A stretch of DNA of 64,000 bases from Cytospora piceicola. Taxonomy: Eukaryota > Ascomycota > Sordariomycetes > Diaporthales > Cytosporaceae. Positions 47,711 to 60,857 of the stretch are shown here, piece by piece. Numbering within the stretch: position 1 is the stretch's first letter; each line of letters opens with the position of its first letter. The DNA lies in NCBI GenBank assembly GCA_023375675.1, contig JALQBC010000002.1, positions 496,001-560,000 of the forward strand, given 5' to 3'. The notes below the pieces were generated by a model. It saw only the letters and a program-made list of their open reading frames with translations, did no database searches and was not told the DNA's origin. The position numbers and the translations under genes were made by a program.

Positions 47711-50700
47711 GGCGTATTAACTTAAAAGGTGCTGTTTAATAAAAAGGGTTTTATTAATACTTAAATAAAATACTTTAAATAATACGATAACACTTAATTA
47801 ATTAAATCTTTAAAACGTTATAATTCGAGACCTCGGACTTATAGCCTTTACTTCTTTAAACGCTACGTCTTTATATAACGCTACTAAAACCCCGGTTATA
47901 AAGCCTGTCGGACCTTCTTCGTCGTCGGCTTATTTAAAGACGACTTAAGCTACGCCTTAAAGTACGCCTATTAGCTAGCCGCCGAACGTTAAACTTTTAA
48001 TAGCCGGCCGGCTTCCGGCTACTTAACGTAGTAGAAGAGTAAGTACCTTTAATAGGCTACGACCTATATAAAAGACTTAACTATAAAGTAAAAAGGGTAA
48101 ACGAGCTAAGGCCGGTCGACCTTTATATATACTTTAGCTTAGTAAACGTAATATAGGTTTAACGTAATAGCGGAGCCTTTATAGAACTAAAGGGGTAGCG
48201 TAGCTTTAAATGTAAAAAAGGTATACTACTGCGGGCGTTTAAAAGCGAAACCTTTTAATAGCTTATAAACGTCTTTAAGTATTTAAATCTAAAGTAAGAT
48301 ATACTTAAGTATTATAAAGAATATATACTATTACGTTAGCTAAGGCTTATAATATATAAATAAGTATAAAACTTATTTAAAAGAGATAAGGTAAGCTATA
48401 TTTTAAATACTTTACCGGAATAAGAAAACCGTTTTAGTAAAAGATAAAGGTATAGTTATAATACTTTATTTTAAATTAGTTAATATTATACGGCTTTTAT
48501 ATAATATAGTTCGGGTTAATATATACCGAGTTATAATATATATAGTTCCTGTTATATTTAATAAACGGCTTATACTTAATAAAGTTATTAAACTAAATAC
48601 CGTTATAAAGCTAAGTTAAGAACTAAGCTTATACCTTAAATAAAAGCGTAATATAGTTACCTTTTCTATAGATAACGTATAGCGACGAGATTTTAATATA
48701 CGCCGTCGGCTTAAACTTTTACGTTAAAATTTTAAGCGGTATAACGGCTTAGTTTAAGGTTAAGAGTATATAGGTGTTAACGTAGCGGTCTGTTACGTTT
48801 TATAAGCTTATAAGCTTTATAATATACCGGTTTAGCTATTATTTAGCTTTATATATAAGCTAAATAATACTTTTTTACTAATAAGTTTTTTTAAAGATTT
48901 TAGTATTATATATAGGTAAGGTATTATAATAGTTACCGCGATAGTTTTAACGACGCTTTAAAAGGTTTAGGTCGAGGGGTTAAGCTAGCCGGTTAAGCAG
49001 GCTACTAATCGAAATACAGAGTAACGTTTAAAATAAAGAGTAAAGTAGTATAAAAGACGAAGGGCAGGGTATAAGAGTATAAGGCGGCGTAATAAGCGAT
49101 AAAGTAATCCGGCGTGATACTTTAAGCCCGATAATAATAAAAGTATAACTAATAGCTTTTAGCTATCTTTAATATTATATATATATATAACAGTAAAGAT
49201 TCTACTACTATATAAACGTTCTCTTATAGGTAATATTATTTATTAGCTTTTTATAATAGTAATATATAATACTATAATCGTTACTTATATTACCTTATTA
49301 AACTAATTAAGCCGAACGGCTAATATTATAAAAGTATAAACGAAGGTATTAATCGTATTATAGTTTTAAAAGACTTAAAAAATATTTATATTAATATAGA
49401 AGTCGACGACTATCTTCGAAATAGAATTAAACTTTAATAAAATCTATTAGTTTTATATAAGCCTCTTTTTAAAAGTAAAGTTCTTTATATATCTATTACT
49501 GTCTTATAAAGGTTATATATTATTTAGCTTATATAATTCTTATTTTATATAAATAAGTTATAAAACTAGCTCTTTTACTTATTTTAGTTAGCTTTATTTT
49601 ACCGGTAAGGCTTTATAGCTTATTATCTTTACTTTTATCCTTATCTCTGTCTTTATCTTTATCTTTATCTTCGTCTTTTTCTTTCCTATTTTCTTTATCC
49701 TTTTCTTTATCTTTATTTTTAGTATTATTTTATACTTATAAGAATTTACTATTTTTTTATATAATACTGTTTAAAAGGTAGTCGATATTTATTAAATCTC
49801 TGAGGTTTATAACGTTAAAGATTTACTTAAGTTTAAACGTTAAGCTTTTTTTTATAATTCGGAGGAACTTATAAACTATCCGCCGGTAGTTTTCCGTTTA
49901 CTTTTTAAAGTAGTAGATCGCTATAACGTTATCGACGATACCGAGCTAAATAAGGGTTAAGTAAATAAAGATATCGATACTAGTAGTTTTTATCGCGTCG
50001 GCGACTTTAAAGTAATAAAACTAACCGATAGTTAGCTTACTTTTTTAAAGTCTATTATAAAGTAGGTTATTAAGATAGTCGAAACCGAAAGTATTAAAAA
50101 AGCGGTTAACGGCTTTTTCGGTATTATTTTTTAAAGGGTTAATATGTTTTTCGGCCGTTTATAACTTTTTATAGTATAGTAAAGTATAAAAAGTTAAAGA
50201 CCTTTAGTAAAGGATTTTAAGCTAAAAACGTAAAAGCTTTTTAATACGGTAGTCGATAAGTATTTTAATAATATCTATAACTACTTAGTAAATAAAGGAG
50301 ATTAGTAGTATAATAGTAGTAGTATAAAGTATAAAGATTTATAAGACTATACTTAAATATTTAATTTAATATTTAGCTAGGTGTTTTATATAAAAAGCTA
50401 CGTTTAGTTTAATATTAAGAGTAAAGTGTATTACCTACTTTAAACACTTTATTAAGATATTAAATCTAGCTACCTTTCTTAAGCCTTTATTAAGAAAGCT
50501 ACTTAAACAGCTAGCCTTAAGTAGCTCTTTTAATAAAGGCTTAAGTATTTTAAACAGTTTTAATCGCGAATATACCGCCGGAATAATAATAATAACTTAT
50601 ACTATCCCTGTTTCTATCTGTTTTAAAACTGCTTTTAAACGTACTATTTCGTATTATAAAAACCTAGTATTAAAGTATTAAAAATAGCTAACCTTTTAAT

Positions 50701-53700
50701 ACCTATATATTAAGTACCTATATACTAAAATACTATTACTAATAAAACCTGCTGCTGTTAAAAATATATATTAAAAGCTATATAGCTCTTATTATACCTT
50801 ACCTCCTTTCTTTATCCGTACCTTTTTATAGAACTTTTTATAATCCCGGTAGTTACTATAAAACCTATAAAGAAGTTTTAAGTAACTAACCTTAAAACCT
50901 TTTATAAAATATTAGTTATTACTTATTTTATTAATACTTTTACCTTTTAGATTATTATAATAGTTTATTTTAATATAATAATCGTTAAGCGTAATATAGT
51001 TTTATTACTTATCTTAAGCTAAGGATATAAATCTTTAGACTTTATAAGAGAGATAGGTTTTAGTTTTTAAAAGTAATATTAAGTAATAGCTTAAACGGTT
51101 ACTTATCTTTAATAGTATAGTAATACCGGGTTAAATAGTTATAATAATAGTATTTCTTTTTATAGTTTTTATTTTATAGTTTTTATTTTATAGTTTTATA
51201 ATAGTTTTTTTTTTAGTTTAAAGGTTAGTTTTAAGTAGTTTTTTAGTTTTTATTTTAGTTTTAAATAGCTTTTTTATTTTTATTTTTATTTTATTTTAAA
51301 GAATAATACTCTTCGGCTAAAAGTAATAGTATAGCTATTAGTTTTTAAATAAGAAGAGTAGTAGTTTAGTTTTTATAGTTATTCTATTATACTATTATAC
51401 TTATAAACGACCTTATCTTTTTTAACGTTTAAATTATAAAAAAGTTATCTTTAAGTTTATAACGTTTCGCTTTTATTTTTTAAGGTTTAAGTATTATTAA
51501 TATAACGTATTAGCTAAATAAGAAAATATAATATAATTTTATTAACTATAACTTATATCCGTTTCCGACTATAATAGTTTGCTATAGATAAAGCTTTTAA
51601 ATAGTAAGCTTATCTTTTTAAAAGTAAGTATAATAATAAGCTTATTTTTTTATTACTTTAAACTAAGCTACTACTATTTAAAATATTTTATAATACTTTA
51701 ATATACCGTTAGTTATATATTTACCGAAGAATTTAAGCTTTTTATTATCGGCTATATATTAACTTCTTATTAGTACTTTACCTTTTATAATAAATACTTT
51801 TACTTTACCTTTTTTAAGCTATTATTATAATTATTAGTTTAAGTTTTCTTATAACTTTAAAAAAAAAAAAAAGTATATAACCTCTTTTTTATTACCGGTA
51901 GCTATAAATATAGCCGCTTTAATAATATTATTTATCGGGTTATATATAACTTAAGCGTTTTTAAAAACCGCTTTAGTAATACCTTTACCTTCGTTTATTT
52001 TACTGCCGGCCTTTAAAAAAGTTATATAGTCGACTATGTTTATAATTATTTCGACGTTAATATACCTAATATTAAGAAAAAAGATATCTTTTCGGCTATA
52101 ATTTATATTACTTCTTAGCTTTCGACTATAGCTAGTAAAGTCGAAATTACTTTATAAGCTAGCCTTTTTAATATAAAACTCCGGCGTTTATTTACTATTA
52201 ATAAAAAATAGTTAATAAATATAAACCTTTTTATAAACGACTTTATCGATATCTTTAAAGTTCTTAATATTAAAACGCGGTTCGATATAATAAGTCTTTC
52301 TTATAACTAAATATTTTAATACTAATAAAATCAGACGTCGGTATATTAGATATAAAAACCTAATACCGCTATTAAACCGGCCGAAGACGGTATATTAAAA
52401 AGATAAGCTATAATAAACTATAAGCCTTTTAAAGCTATTAAGAAAATAACGGCTAAACTCGATCTAACTAACCTAAAACGTTTAATTAACTTAGTAAAGT
52501 CGATAAGTATTTTACTCTATAAACTAACAGACGCTATTATTAATATAATAACGGTATATTAAGTACTTTATAATAAAAAGATAATCGCTAATATTTATTA
52601 AGGTAATAATAATAATAACGGTATTAATAGTAATAATAGATATAATAAAAAAAAGTAATAAGTTATTTAAATATCTTAAAAACCTATTTTTTTATAGCGA
52701 TTAATCTTATACTATTTATTATTAAGGTAGTAATATAAGTAGTAATATTATTTATCCTACCTTATACTTTATAAAATATTATCTTTTAGTTTAAGTTTTA
52801 AGTTCTTTTTACTAATAAACGTTTACTTTTTTATACTATAATTTAATAAGCCTTTAGTTAAGTTAATAAAAAGGTATAGTTACCTTTAATTCGTAGCTTT
52901 CGTACCTTTTAAGATATTAACTAAATTCTTTATAGTTTCTTAAACCTATTAAATCCTTACTTTACCTTTTAAAACGGTTTACTTAGTAACGCTTATATCT
53001 TATTTAGCTTAAACATTTAAAAACTCGACCTTTATAAAAGCTTAAAAAATAAATTATATATATTCGTTTATACGTCGCTTTTAACTTTCGACCTATACTT
53101 TTTAGTTTTAAATATACTACTTACTTTTCTATATACTAGCGTTTTTATTTTTAAGCTAATAGTCCGAAACCTTTATAAGCCTTTTCTTTTCGTCTACTAA
53201 ACGCTTTTACTCCGAAATACTCTATTTTCTTTCCGTTATTCGAACCTCGAAGGCTAAAACGTAACGTTTTCTTTTATCAAGCTTAAAGTCTATTAAAGTA
53301 TGTATAAAGCCGTTAAGCCTAGGGTATATATCCTATATAACATATATAAACTAAACTAAGATATTTTCGACATTATTTAGTTTACTATAAAAATAGTTTT
53401 AAAGGGTATAAGCTTTAATACCTTTAGTTAAAACTAACTTAGCCGGCTTATTTTTATATACTTTTTATACTATAAAGGTTTTAGTAAATATTATATTATA
53501 AACTATAGTAATAGAGAAGAGAGGTAATATAAGTCGGCTAGCTATTATAAATAGTAATATTTCGATTACTAGCTTAATAACTAAAGTTATATAGGTTATA
53601 TTATTTTATAATTATATAAACGTAATTATTTACTTAATTAGTATACTTTAAAATAGTAATTATAAGGATCTGAAAACCTATTTCTAATAAGTTATAAATA

Positions 53701-54925
53701 ATAAGTTAATATTAATAAGTATAAAAGAATAGTAAATAATAGTATTAATAGGTATTAATTAATTAAGAAAACGTTTTAAAAAAGTAAGTTATTTATTAAG
53801 TAAAGCTTAAATATAAAAAACTATCGAGTCTTTAAGCCTTTACCTTTAACTATCTGTTTAGCTATTTTATAAAGTATAAAGTCCGATTTACTTAACCTAA
53901 TTATATCTTTACCTATATTTTATTAAGGTTAAACATCCGAACTTTTAAGCTTTTTTAAATTTATCGGCTTTTTCGGACTTATCGGCCTTTTTAACCTTTT
54001 CGGCTTTTTTAGCTTTTTTAGCCTTTTTAGCCTCTTTTCGCTTCCGTTATTTAGCTGTAAGGCTATTACCGTCGAAGATTTACTTTAACGTCGATACCTT
54101 CTTTTTTTTTATATTACCGAAAATCGTATTAGCTATCTCTTTTTATATACTATTTACTTAGCTTACGGTTTTATTAACTTTATCGACCGTTATAGTTAAA
54201 AGCTCGGTTATAACCTTTTAGTTAAGATTATAGCTAAAGTTGTTACTGGTAAGCTATACTTTAAAAAAAGTATTTAGCTTATTATCGAGCTTTTTTAAAA
54301 AGTCTTATTCGAAGAGTTCTTCTTTTAAAGTACTTAATAATAATAGCCCGAGCTATTTATAAAACTCGGTAATATTATAAGTAACTATCGAGTTAAAATC
54401 CTTGATAACCTTAAGGTAATAGATATTTTAAATATAATAGTTAAAAGGCTAGCTTTAAATAATACGTAGTACTTTATATATTATAAAGGTTTTAAACTTA
54501 GTATACTTCTTTAACTAATTAAGGAATATAAGTTCGACGGCGAGTATTTATACCTTTTTTATATATACCTTATACTCGAAGTAGTTATAAACGGTATTAT
54601 TAACTTATAATATAACCTACGTTACCTTTATATACTAGTTAACCCGGATAAGGCGTTTAAAAGACTATATAGTAATACCGAAGTTTTAAAGATATTAGAC
54701 TTAAATACTATAGTAATAATAATAGTAAAGGTTTAGGCCGGCGGATCTATACCGCTAGTTTAGTATTAGAACGTTAATATTAGATATACTATTATTAAAC
54801 TTAAAAATATATATAGCCTTCTTTAATAAGGTTATACCGGCGCGGATCGATAAAACCGATAAAGAGACCTTTTTTAAAATAGTAACTAAAAGGCTGTTAA
54901 ATAGTTAGCTTATAATATAAAAGTT

Positions 54926-55090
54926 ATTAGCACTAAATAGTACGAATAAAGGGAGGACTGTTAGTACTAAATAGTATTAATAAGAGAAAAGGTTATTAGT
55001 ACTAAATAGTGTTAACAGGAGAAAAGGTTATTAGTACTAAATAGTACGAATAAGATTAAGGGTTATTAGTACTAAATAGTACTAACGAAA
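54926..55090. repeat. Five tandem units carrying TTAGTACTAAATAGTACTAA
   Basis: A roughly 34-bp period; each unit has the near-palindromic 20-mer (variants AGTGTTAA, AGTACGAA) and a GAGAAAAGG-type spacer. The motif matches the right end of palindromic copy B. Confidence 0.83.
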
Positions 55091-58000
55091 AAAAGACTTA
55101 TACTTATAGTTACTTTTAAAGAGTAGTAATTATAACTAAGGTCTTCTTTTACTTAACGGCTTACTTAACGACTAGCTTTAGTATACGGTAGTTAATTAAT
55201 AACTTACAGATAATATAGCTAAAGACGGCTTTCTGTTCGGTAAAGATAAAGTTATATAAGTTAAATCTATATATAAAAAGCTAAAGGTATAATAAGCTTA
55301 GATCTTTAGTATTATAAAGGATAGCGTCTATATACTCTGTGTTAAAGGAAATCGGGCTGTTACTTTAGTTAGCTATTTTTTTAACGGCTTATCGAGTATT
55401 TTTTTTCTTCTTTTTATCGCTTTTTATTTAAACTAGCTAAATTCCGGACTCAATAAAGTTACTTATAGTAACCTTTTCCGGCACGTTTTTTATAACGTCT
55501 TTACTTAATATAACGTTATAACTAAGTATATTTATCGATACGATTATTAGTATATAAAGGATACTAACGTTTAAATAAGACGCCGCCTTTTCGCTGTTAT
55601 CGATAGCTACTTCGACTTAGCTTTTTTTTAAAGGTAGCTCGATCTTATCTTTAACTATACCGGCGTTATTATCGCTTAATATAAAGTTTTAAAAGTAGTT
55701 ATTTATATAATTGTTTATAAAGTATTTATTAATTTCGTATTTTAGCTTATATATCTTTACTATATATAGAAGGATATTATCGTAAAAGTAAACTAGTTAA
55801 AGCTTACTGTTAATATATTCGGAGAAGTAAGTAATTATATTTATTCTCCGACGTATTCCGATATACTAAAGTATTACCTTTATAATATTTCGGCCGTTAT
55901 AGTTCTTACCGGTATTCCGTATATCTTATAAGCCGAGAGATAACGTTTATTATTACTAACTATAATATATATATATATAGGTAAACGTTACCTTCTGTTT
56001 TTAAAATATAATTTCCGGTAAAAACTTTAAAACGCTGTTTTTAATATTTATCGTAAGCTTTTTTTTAAAGAAAGCTATACTATTTAAGTTTATATTCTAC
56101 TAAAATAAAAAAGTAAAACCGTAGTAGTTTATAATTTTATTAATAGTAAGCGTAACAGATACTATAACTAAAAAGGTTAAGCTAGTTTTTTTATTTTTAT
56201 AATTTAGCTAGTAAGTTATACGGATTATTATATATATAAGCCGAGACTATCCGGTATAAAAGTTTTATATTATTTAATATTTATCGAAGATAATATACTA
56301 AAAGTAAAACTTAAGCGAGAACTATATTATTTAATAATAGTTAAAAAACTTAAGTATTATAAGTTTATCTTTTTTTATCTTTTTATTTATAAATATTAAA
56401 AGCTTACTAGTATTTATTTATATAAAAAGTAGTTTATTATAAATATTAATAAAGATTCTGAGCTTTTTACCGAATAAACTAACTTAGTATTTAGCTTTTA
56501 TATTATTATCGTTAACTTAGTTATTTTATTCGGGCAGCTTATCGTTAATATTATTATTAGTACGGTCGGCGTTATAAGCCTTTTAGTTTTTTAAGGCGCG
56601 AAACTTAAAATCTGTTTCTTTTTTATCGAAAGGTAAGTCTAGTTTTTATATTATATCTGCTTTACGTTAAAAAGACTCGTTTTTATATACGTTTAATACT
56701 ATTTCGTAAATATAAGCTATTTTCTTTTCGTTAAACTTTTAAACTAAGTCCTATATATTATATTCTTATAAGCTATAGTTGAATAGCAGATTACCTTTCT
56801 CTTTAATAAAGCTAAAGCTTTAAGTTTTTTTTAGTATCCGGAATACTAAGGTAAAGTAAGAGAAAAGCTAGATCTTACGTATATTTTATTTTATATTTAA
56901 CCGTTAGTAGTTAATTAAAGCAGTTAATACTAAATAATACTAATAGGAAAAAGGATATTAGTATTATTTAATACTAACTTTAAAGCTTAAATCTTATTTT
57001 CGAAGTATTCTTTTTTTAAACAGTAAGCTTTATTTTAATATAAAGCTAGTCGGTTATTATTATAGCCTGCTAAAGACTAAAGTTATAATTAGTATTACTT
57101 TTCGAACTATAGTAAAACCGGATATAAAAAGTTTTTAGTAGGAAGAACTAATAAATCTCGTCGAAGTACTATTCGATAATAGCGATAGGTAGTATAAATA
57201 TTATAAGTATATATAACTTTATACGCCTTTTAGTATCTTTATCCTCGGTAAAGTTTAGCTCGGCTAAAATAGTTAAACGGTTATTAATAGCTACTTTACG
57301 CTTTATTAAAAAGATAAAGGTTTTACTTATACCGACCTTATTAATAAGTAAAACGTTACGTATTACGTTATTTACTATAAGTTATAAGTAGTATATATTT
57401 AGTTAGCTAGTTAGTATATAGACTATATTAAAGTAGGTTAATATTAAAAAGTACAGAAAACGTTAATATTAGTACTAATAAGTATTAACTAGGAAATAAG
57501 GCTTACCGATAACTTAGAATTCCTTAAGTTTAATATTATATAAGTTTAAAAGCTTTCTGTTTTTACCGTTTCGCTAGTTTATATAAAGGTTTTAGTACTT
57601 AACGTCGCTTTTAGCCTTTTTATTATATATATTAAGTTTATCGAGTATAGTTATAAAATTAATATTAATCGGAAGTCGAAAAAGTAAAAAACTTAATATT
57701 ACGTAGTATTATTTTAGTCTGTTTTAATATTCGCCTTATATAAAAACGCCGCTACTATCTTTATCGACCTTTTTATCGTCTTTTTTAATACTTATAATAA
57801 GTATAGCGACGTTTATATCGAAGCTAGTAATATACTATTTAATATTAAAGGTTTCGGATAGCAGGATTTTAAAGTTCTGAAAAATATCTTTATCCCGGAT
57901 AGATATAACGTATAGCTTTTTTAAAAAACCTCGGGTATAGATCTTTTTAACTATAGTTAATACTATTTAGTAGTTTATAAAAGGAATGTTAGCTATAGCG

Positions 58001-58797
58001 TCGAAAACTTTAGCCTTATAATCTTATTAACGGCCCTTTATATAGCCGTAGTTTAGCCGGCTATATTAAAACGCTTTAGTTAAGAATCTTATATAATACT
58101 AAAGGTTTTAGTAGACGTTTTTTAAAGCCTTAATAAAAACGTTCTTTATTTCGTCGTATAGTTAGCAGAATACTATAGATATATCTATAACCGACTAAAA
58201 GGCCGTATTATTTAAAATACTTTTAACGTTATCGTTTATAAATCGTCTATATTACGCGACGGTAGTACGTATATAAGTTTAAATAGTATTTTTACTACCG
58301 GGAGGCTTCTTATTCGAGTTTAACCTGCCGGACTTCTTAATAGTAATAAAATCGGAGGTATACTACTATCGGATATATACTAGGTACGATATAAGGCTAC
58401 GGAATAAGTTATTATACGAAAAGCCTTATAAAAATTCTTTACTCGGTTTATAGCGTTTATACCGCTTAATACCTTTTATATTTAAGTAGATACTTATAAG
58501 GTAATAGGCGAGGTATTATAAGATCGCTATATTTATAGTCGCGTTTATATTAATCTTTTTAAGTTAAGGTATTTCGATGTTATTATTTCTAATTAAACGA
58601 ACCGGCTGTTTCAGGTTACTAAATATTAACTTATAAATCTGTTTTAAGCTAAGGTTTTAAAACCCTTCGACTAATTCGATATATTATTTATATACGTCTG
58701 TTAAGGTATATAGGTATAACTAGAACTTATATAGTTTAGCTTTAATTAAGAGGCTGTAAAACGTATACGTTATAAGGTTATTAGTATTATTTATAAG

Positions 58798-59032
58798 TAG
58801 TTAGTACTAAATAGTGTTAAAATTATCGAGGTCTGTTAGTACTAAATAGTATTAAGTTTATTAAAGTCTGTTAGTATTAAATAGTATTAAGTTTATTTAA
58901 GTCCTGTTAGTACTAAATAATACTAAGATTATCGAAGTTTGTTAATACTAAATAGTATAAGATTATCGAAGTTTATTAGTACTAAATAGTATTAAAATTA
59001 TTAAAGTCTGTTAATACTATTTAATATTAACC
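58798..59032. repeat. Seven tandem units carrying TTAGTACTAAATAGTATTAA
   Basis: A roughly 35-bp period with spacer ATTATCGAAGTCTG. It has the same core as the array at 54,926-55,090 but a different spacer, so the two arrays expanded independently around a common motif. Confidence 0.83.
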
Positions 59033-60091
59033 GGATATAAAAAAAGAAGGTTACTTACTTACCGATATAAGTTTAGTATATATATATATATTTTATCTTA
59101 TTAAAGCTAAAGATCTTACCGATAATTTCCGTACTTTTCTTAATAACTATAAGCGAATAAAATAATATAACTTTATTATATTTATAGCCGATAAAGTTAA
59201 AGTTACTTTTTACCTTATTTTTAAAAAAGCTTTAAAGCTACTTTTTTTAAAAGGTAAAGGCGTCCGGTACCGGGTTTTACTAATTTAAAACTAAATAGTC
59301 GCTTTTATCCTTTTTAGTATAGATCTTATATATAAGTAGAAATCTGAAATTTATAAAAAGCCTATACTTTTATAATATATTCGAGGTATTAGTAATAGCT
59401 TTAAACGTCGCTTTATCGACGACCTTTAAGAATTATCTTAGGTTCGAGAAAGTAAGTAGTATTTTTAGGTTTTAGTTTAATTTAAAATAGTTTTATAGAA
59501 ACTAAATTATAATAGTATTAACGTTTTTAGTCTTTTAAGCCTTATACGTATTACTAAATACGATATTAGTAAGCGTATTAAATCCGGGCTATTTATTATC
59601 GCTACTTAAAACAGTAGTATTACTTAGCTTTTTTTTACCTAAGTAACGAGATAAAATAAAAGGCTTAACTAAAGCTTTTAACTTAGCCGGAGCTTTTAAC
59701 TTAGTTAAAGCTTTTAGTTTTACCTTAGCCTTCCCTTTTTTAAGTAGTATCTTCGATTTAGCTTTTAAATCTATTTTATAGTTTTAACCTTTAATTTTAA
59801 GTTAGTATTTATTAATATAAGCTAACGGCTAAAAGGTTAAAAGAGTTAGTTATAAAAAAGAGGAATTAAATTAAAGATAAAAGGGTAAAGAAGTAAGTTT
59901 ATATAGCTAAAGGTTTAACGTAGGTATATCGCTTAGTAAAACTTTAAAATAAGCCCGACTACTAAGGTAGGCGTTAAAGCTATATAAGCTATAGAACCTT
60001 TAACTTTTATAAAAGCGGTTTTAGCCTTAAAGGGAAAGGGCTAAATAAAGGGTTTTACCTTAAAAATGCTTAAGATATATATACTTTAAAA

Positions 60092-60223
60092 ACCTGTTTT
60101 AGATATCGAAAATTACTTTAGAAATAAGTCTTAACCTCGAGATATACTCTAGAAATATATATTATATTCGAAAATACACTTTAGAAATATATATAAGACA
60201 ATGTCTTAAGAGCCGAGACCTGC
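60092..60223 (-). repeat. Right terminal inverted repeat
   Basis: Read on the minus strand it starts GCAGGTCTCGGCTCTTAAGA, then gives three to four units of the type TTTCTAAAGTGTATTTTCGA. It aligns with the left terminus over about 130 bases by eye. Most differences are C/T or G/A transitions, as RIP would cause, and this end is the more heavily mutated. Confidence 0.86.
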
Positions 60224-60857
60224 TAAAATCGGAAATTATCGCCTTACGTTATCGAGGTGGTCCTTTCAGGTAATGTTTGAACATCTCGAGACGGTTCCCT
60301 TGGAATGCACTGGTAAGTCGCCTAACTCTGCAGGTTGGTCACTTGACTGTCACCGACGTGTTTAGCTGCTAACAAGGTGGCGCTTAGAACTCATCGCCAA
60401 GATGCGACTCAGCATGATCAGGGAGATCCTCGCCTGGGCGAACAATTCCATACAGATTCTGACCTTCGAGTATGCGTATCTACGTGCTAACGAATCCTGC
60501 GACGATTCCACGCTCGAAATGGTGAAGAAGCATTGGCGCCAGGAAGGAGTGTGGCCATTGCCGGCACCCGGCGACTGGAAAGGAAGTGTGGAAGAGCTGT
60601 GCAACGCACTGTACTCGGGCTGCCCGAGGAGGAAGATATGCTCTATCGAGTGCGAGATTGCAGAACCGCCGAGCGATGACTGGACCACTTATGATTGGGA
60701 CGAGATGAGGAGGATCGTCACCGACGAAGTCGATGCCATCGAGGCGTTCTTGTCAAGACAGGCCAAGAACATAGGACGCGCCAGCTTGTCTCGTAGGATC
60801 AATTTCGCGCCACTGTCCGAACGAGACTACCTGGAATGGGTCGCTGAGCAACCCTAG
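60224..60857 (+). pseudogene. 3' half of split BTB/POZ-like gene (BTB-2)
   Basis: Begins inside exon 1 (frame giving WSFQVMFEHLETVPLECT, comparable with STLLVMEGIPGNCL of BTB-1). It reaches a GTAAGT donor at 60,313, has a 75-bp intron, and continues in exon 2 at 60,388-60,857. The intron is at the same position and phase as in BTB-1 (G joined to AA, coding Glu). Exon 2 reads ELIAKMRLSMIREILAW, then KKHWRQEGVWPLPAPGDW, which correspond to ETIATMRLGLVSLILDW and RAMWEQKGIFPLRKREDL in BTB-1, and ends AEQP. It has no start codon or promoter of its own. It complements the 5' half at 25,641-26,288, 34 kb away. The GC content is normal, so RIP did not spread past the element edge. Confidence 0.85.

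Larger units (their letters stand above)
27551..60091. other. RIP-saturated interior without intact genes
   Basis: About 32.5 kb of AT-rich sequence in which ATG and TGA are rare because TpG is almost absent, while TAA/TAG are dense. Frames of 60 or more codons are very few and consist of low-complexity or chance sequence. Repeat arrays and palindromic units recognised inside are listed separately. Smaller simple tracts include TACTACC-type at 41,690-41,790, TTATCTT-type at 49,630-49,725 and TAGTTTTTATT-type at 51,150-51,300. Low-complexity coding-like relics at 28,400-28,500 and 30,305-30,375 are listed as one entry. Confidence 0.8.
26289..60223. mobile_element. Giant RIP-degenerate element with terminal inverted repeats (~33.9 kb)
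   Basis: Both ends carry the same roughly 130-bp terminus in opposite orientation, beginning GCAGGTCT at 26,289 and ending AGACCTGC at 60,223. Base composition changes abruptly exactly there: outside, normal coding DNA; inside, strongly AT-rich DNA with very few CpA or TpG but many CpG and TpA. This is the mark of RIP rather than CpG deamination. The block separates two halves of one BTB gene, so it behaves as a single insertion. No transposase, reverse transcriptase or tyrosine recombinase is legible. The class is therefore unknown: a Starship, a Maverick-like DNA transposon, or an inverted-repeat element filled by nested insertions are all possible. No convincing target-site duplication was found. 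Confidence 0.82.

Noticed and set aside
26289..60223. Centromere
   Set aside because: AT-rich RIP blocks can be centromeric, but the paired inverted termini and the split gene fit an insertion better, and 34 kb would be small for such a centromere.
26270..60240. Target-site duplication of the giant element
   Set aside because: AAATTTTCT on the left and AAATTATCG on the right look alike, as do TATTTTCG and TAAAATCG. The differences are transversions, the reading-frame positions disagree, and the exact element edge is uncertain, so no duplication is claimed.
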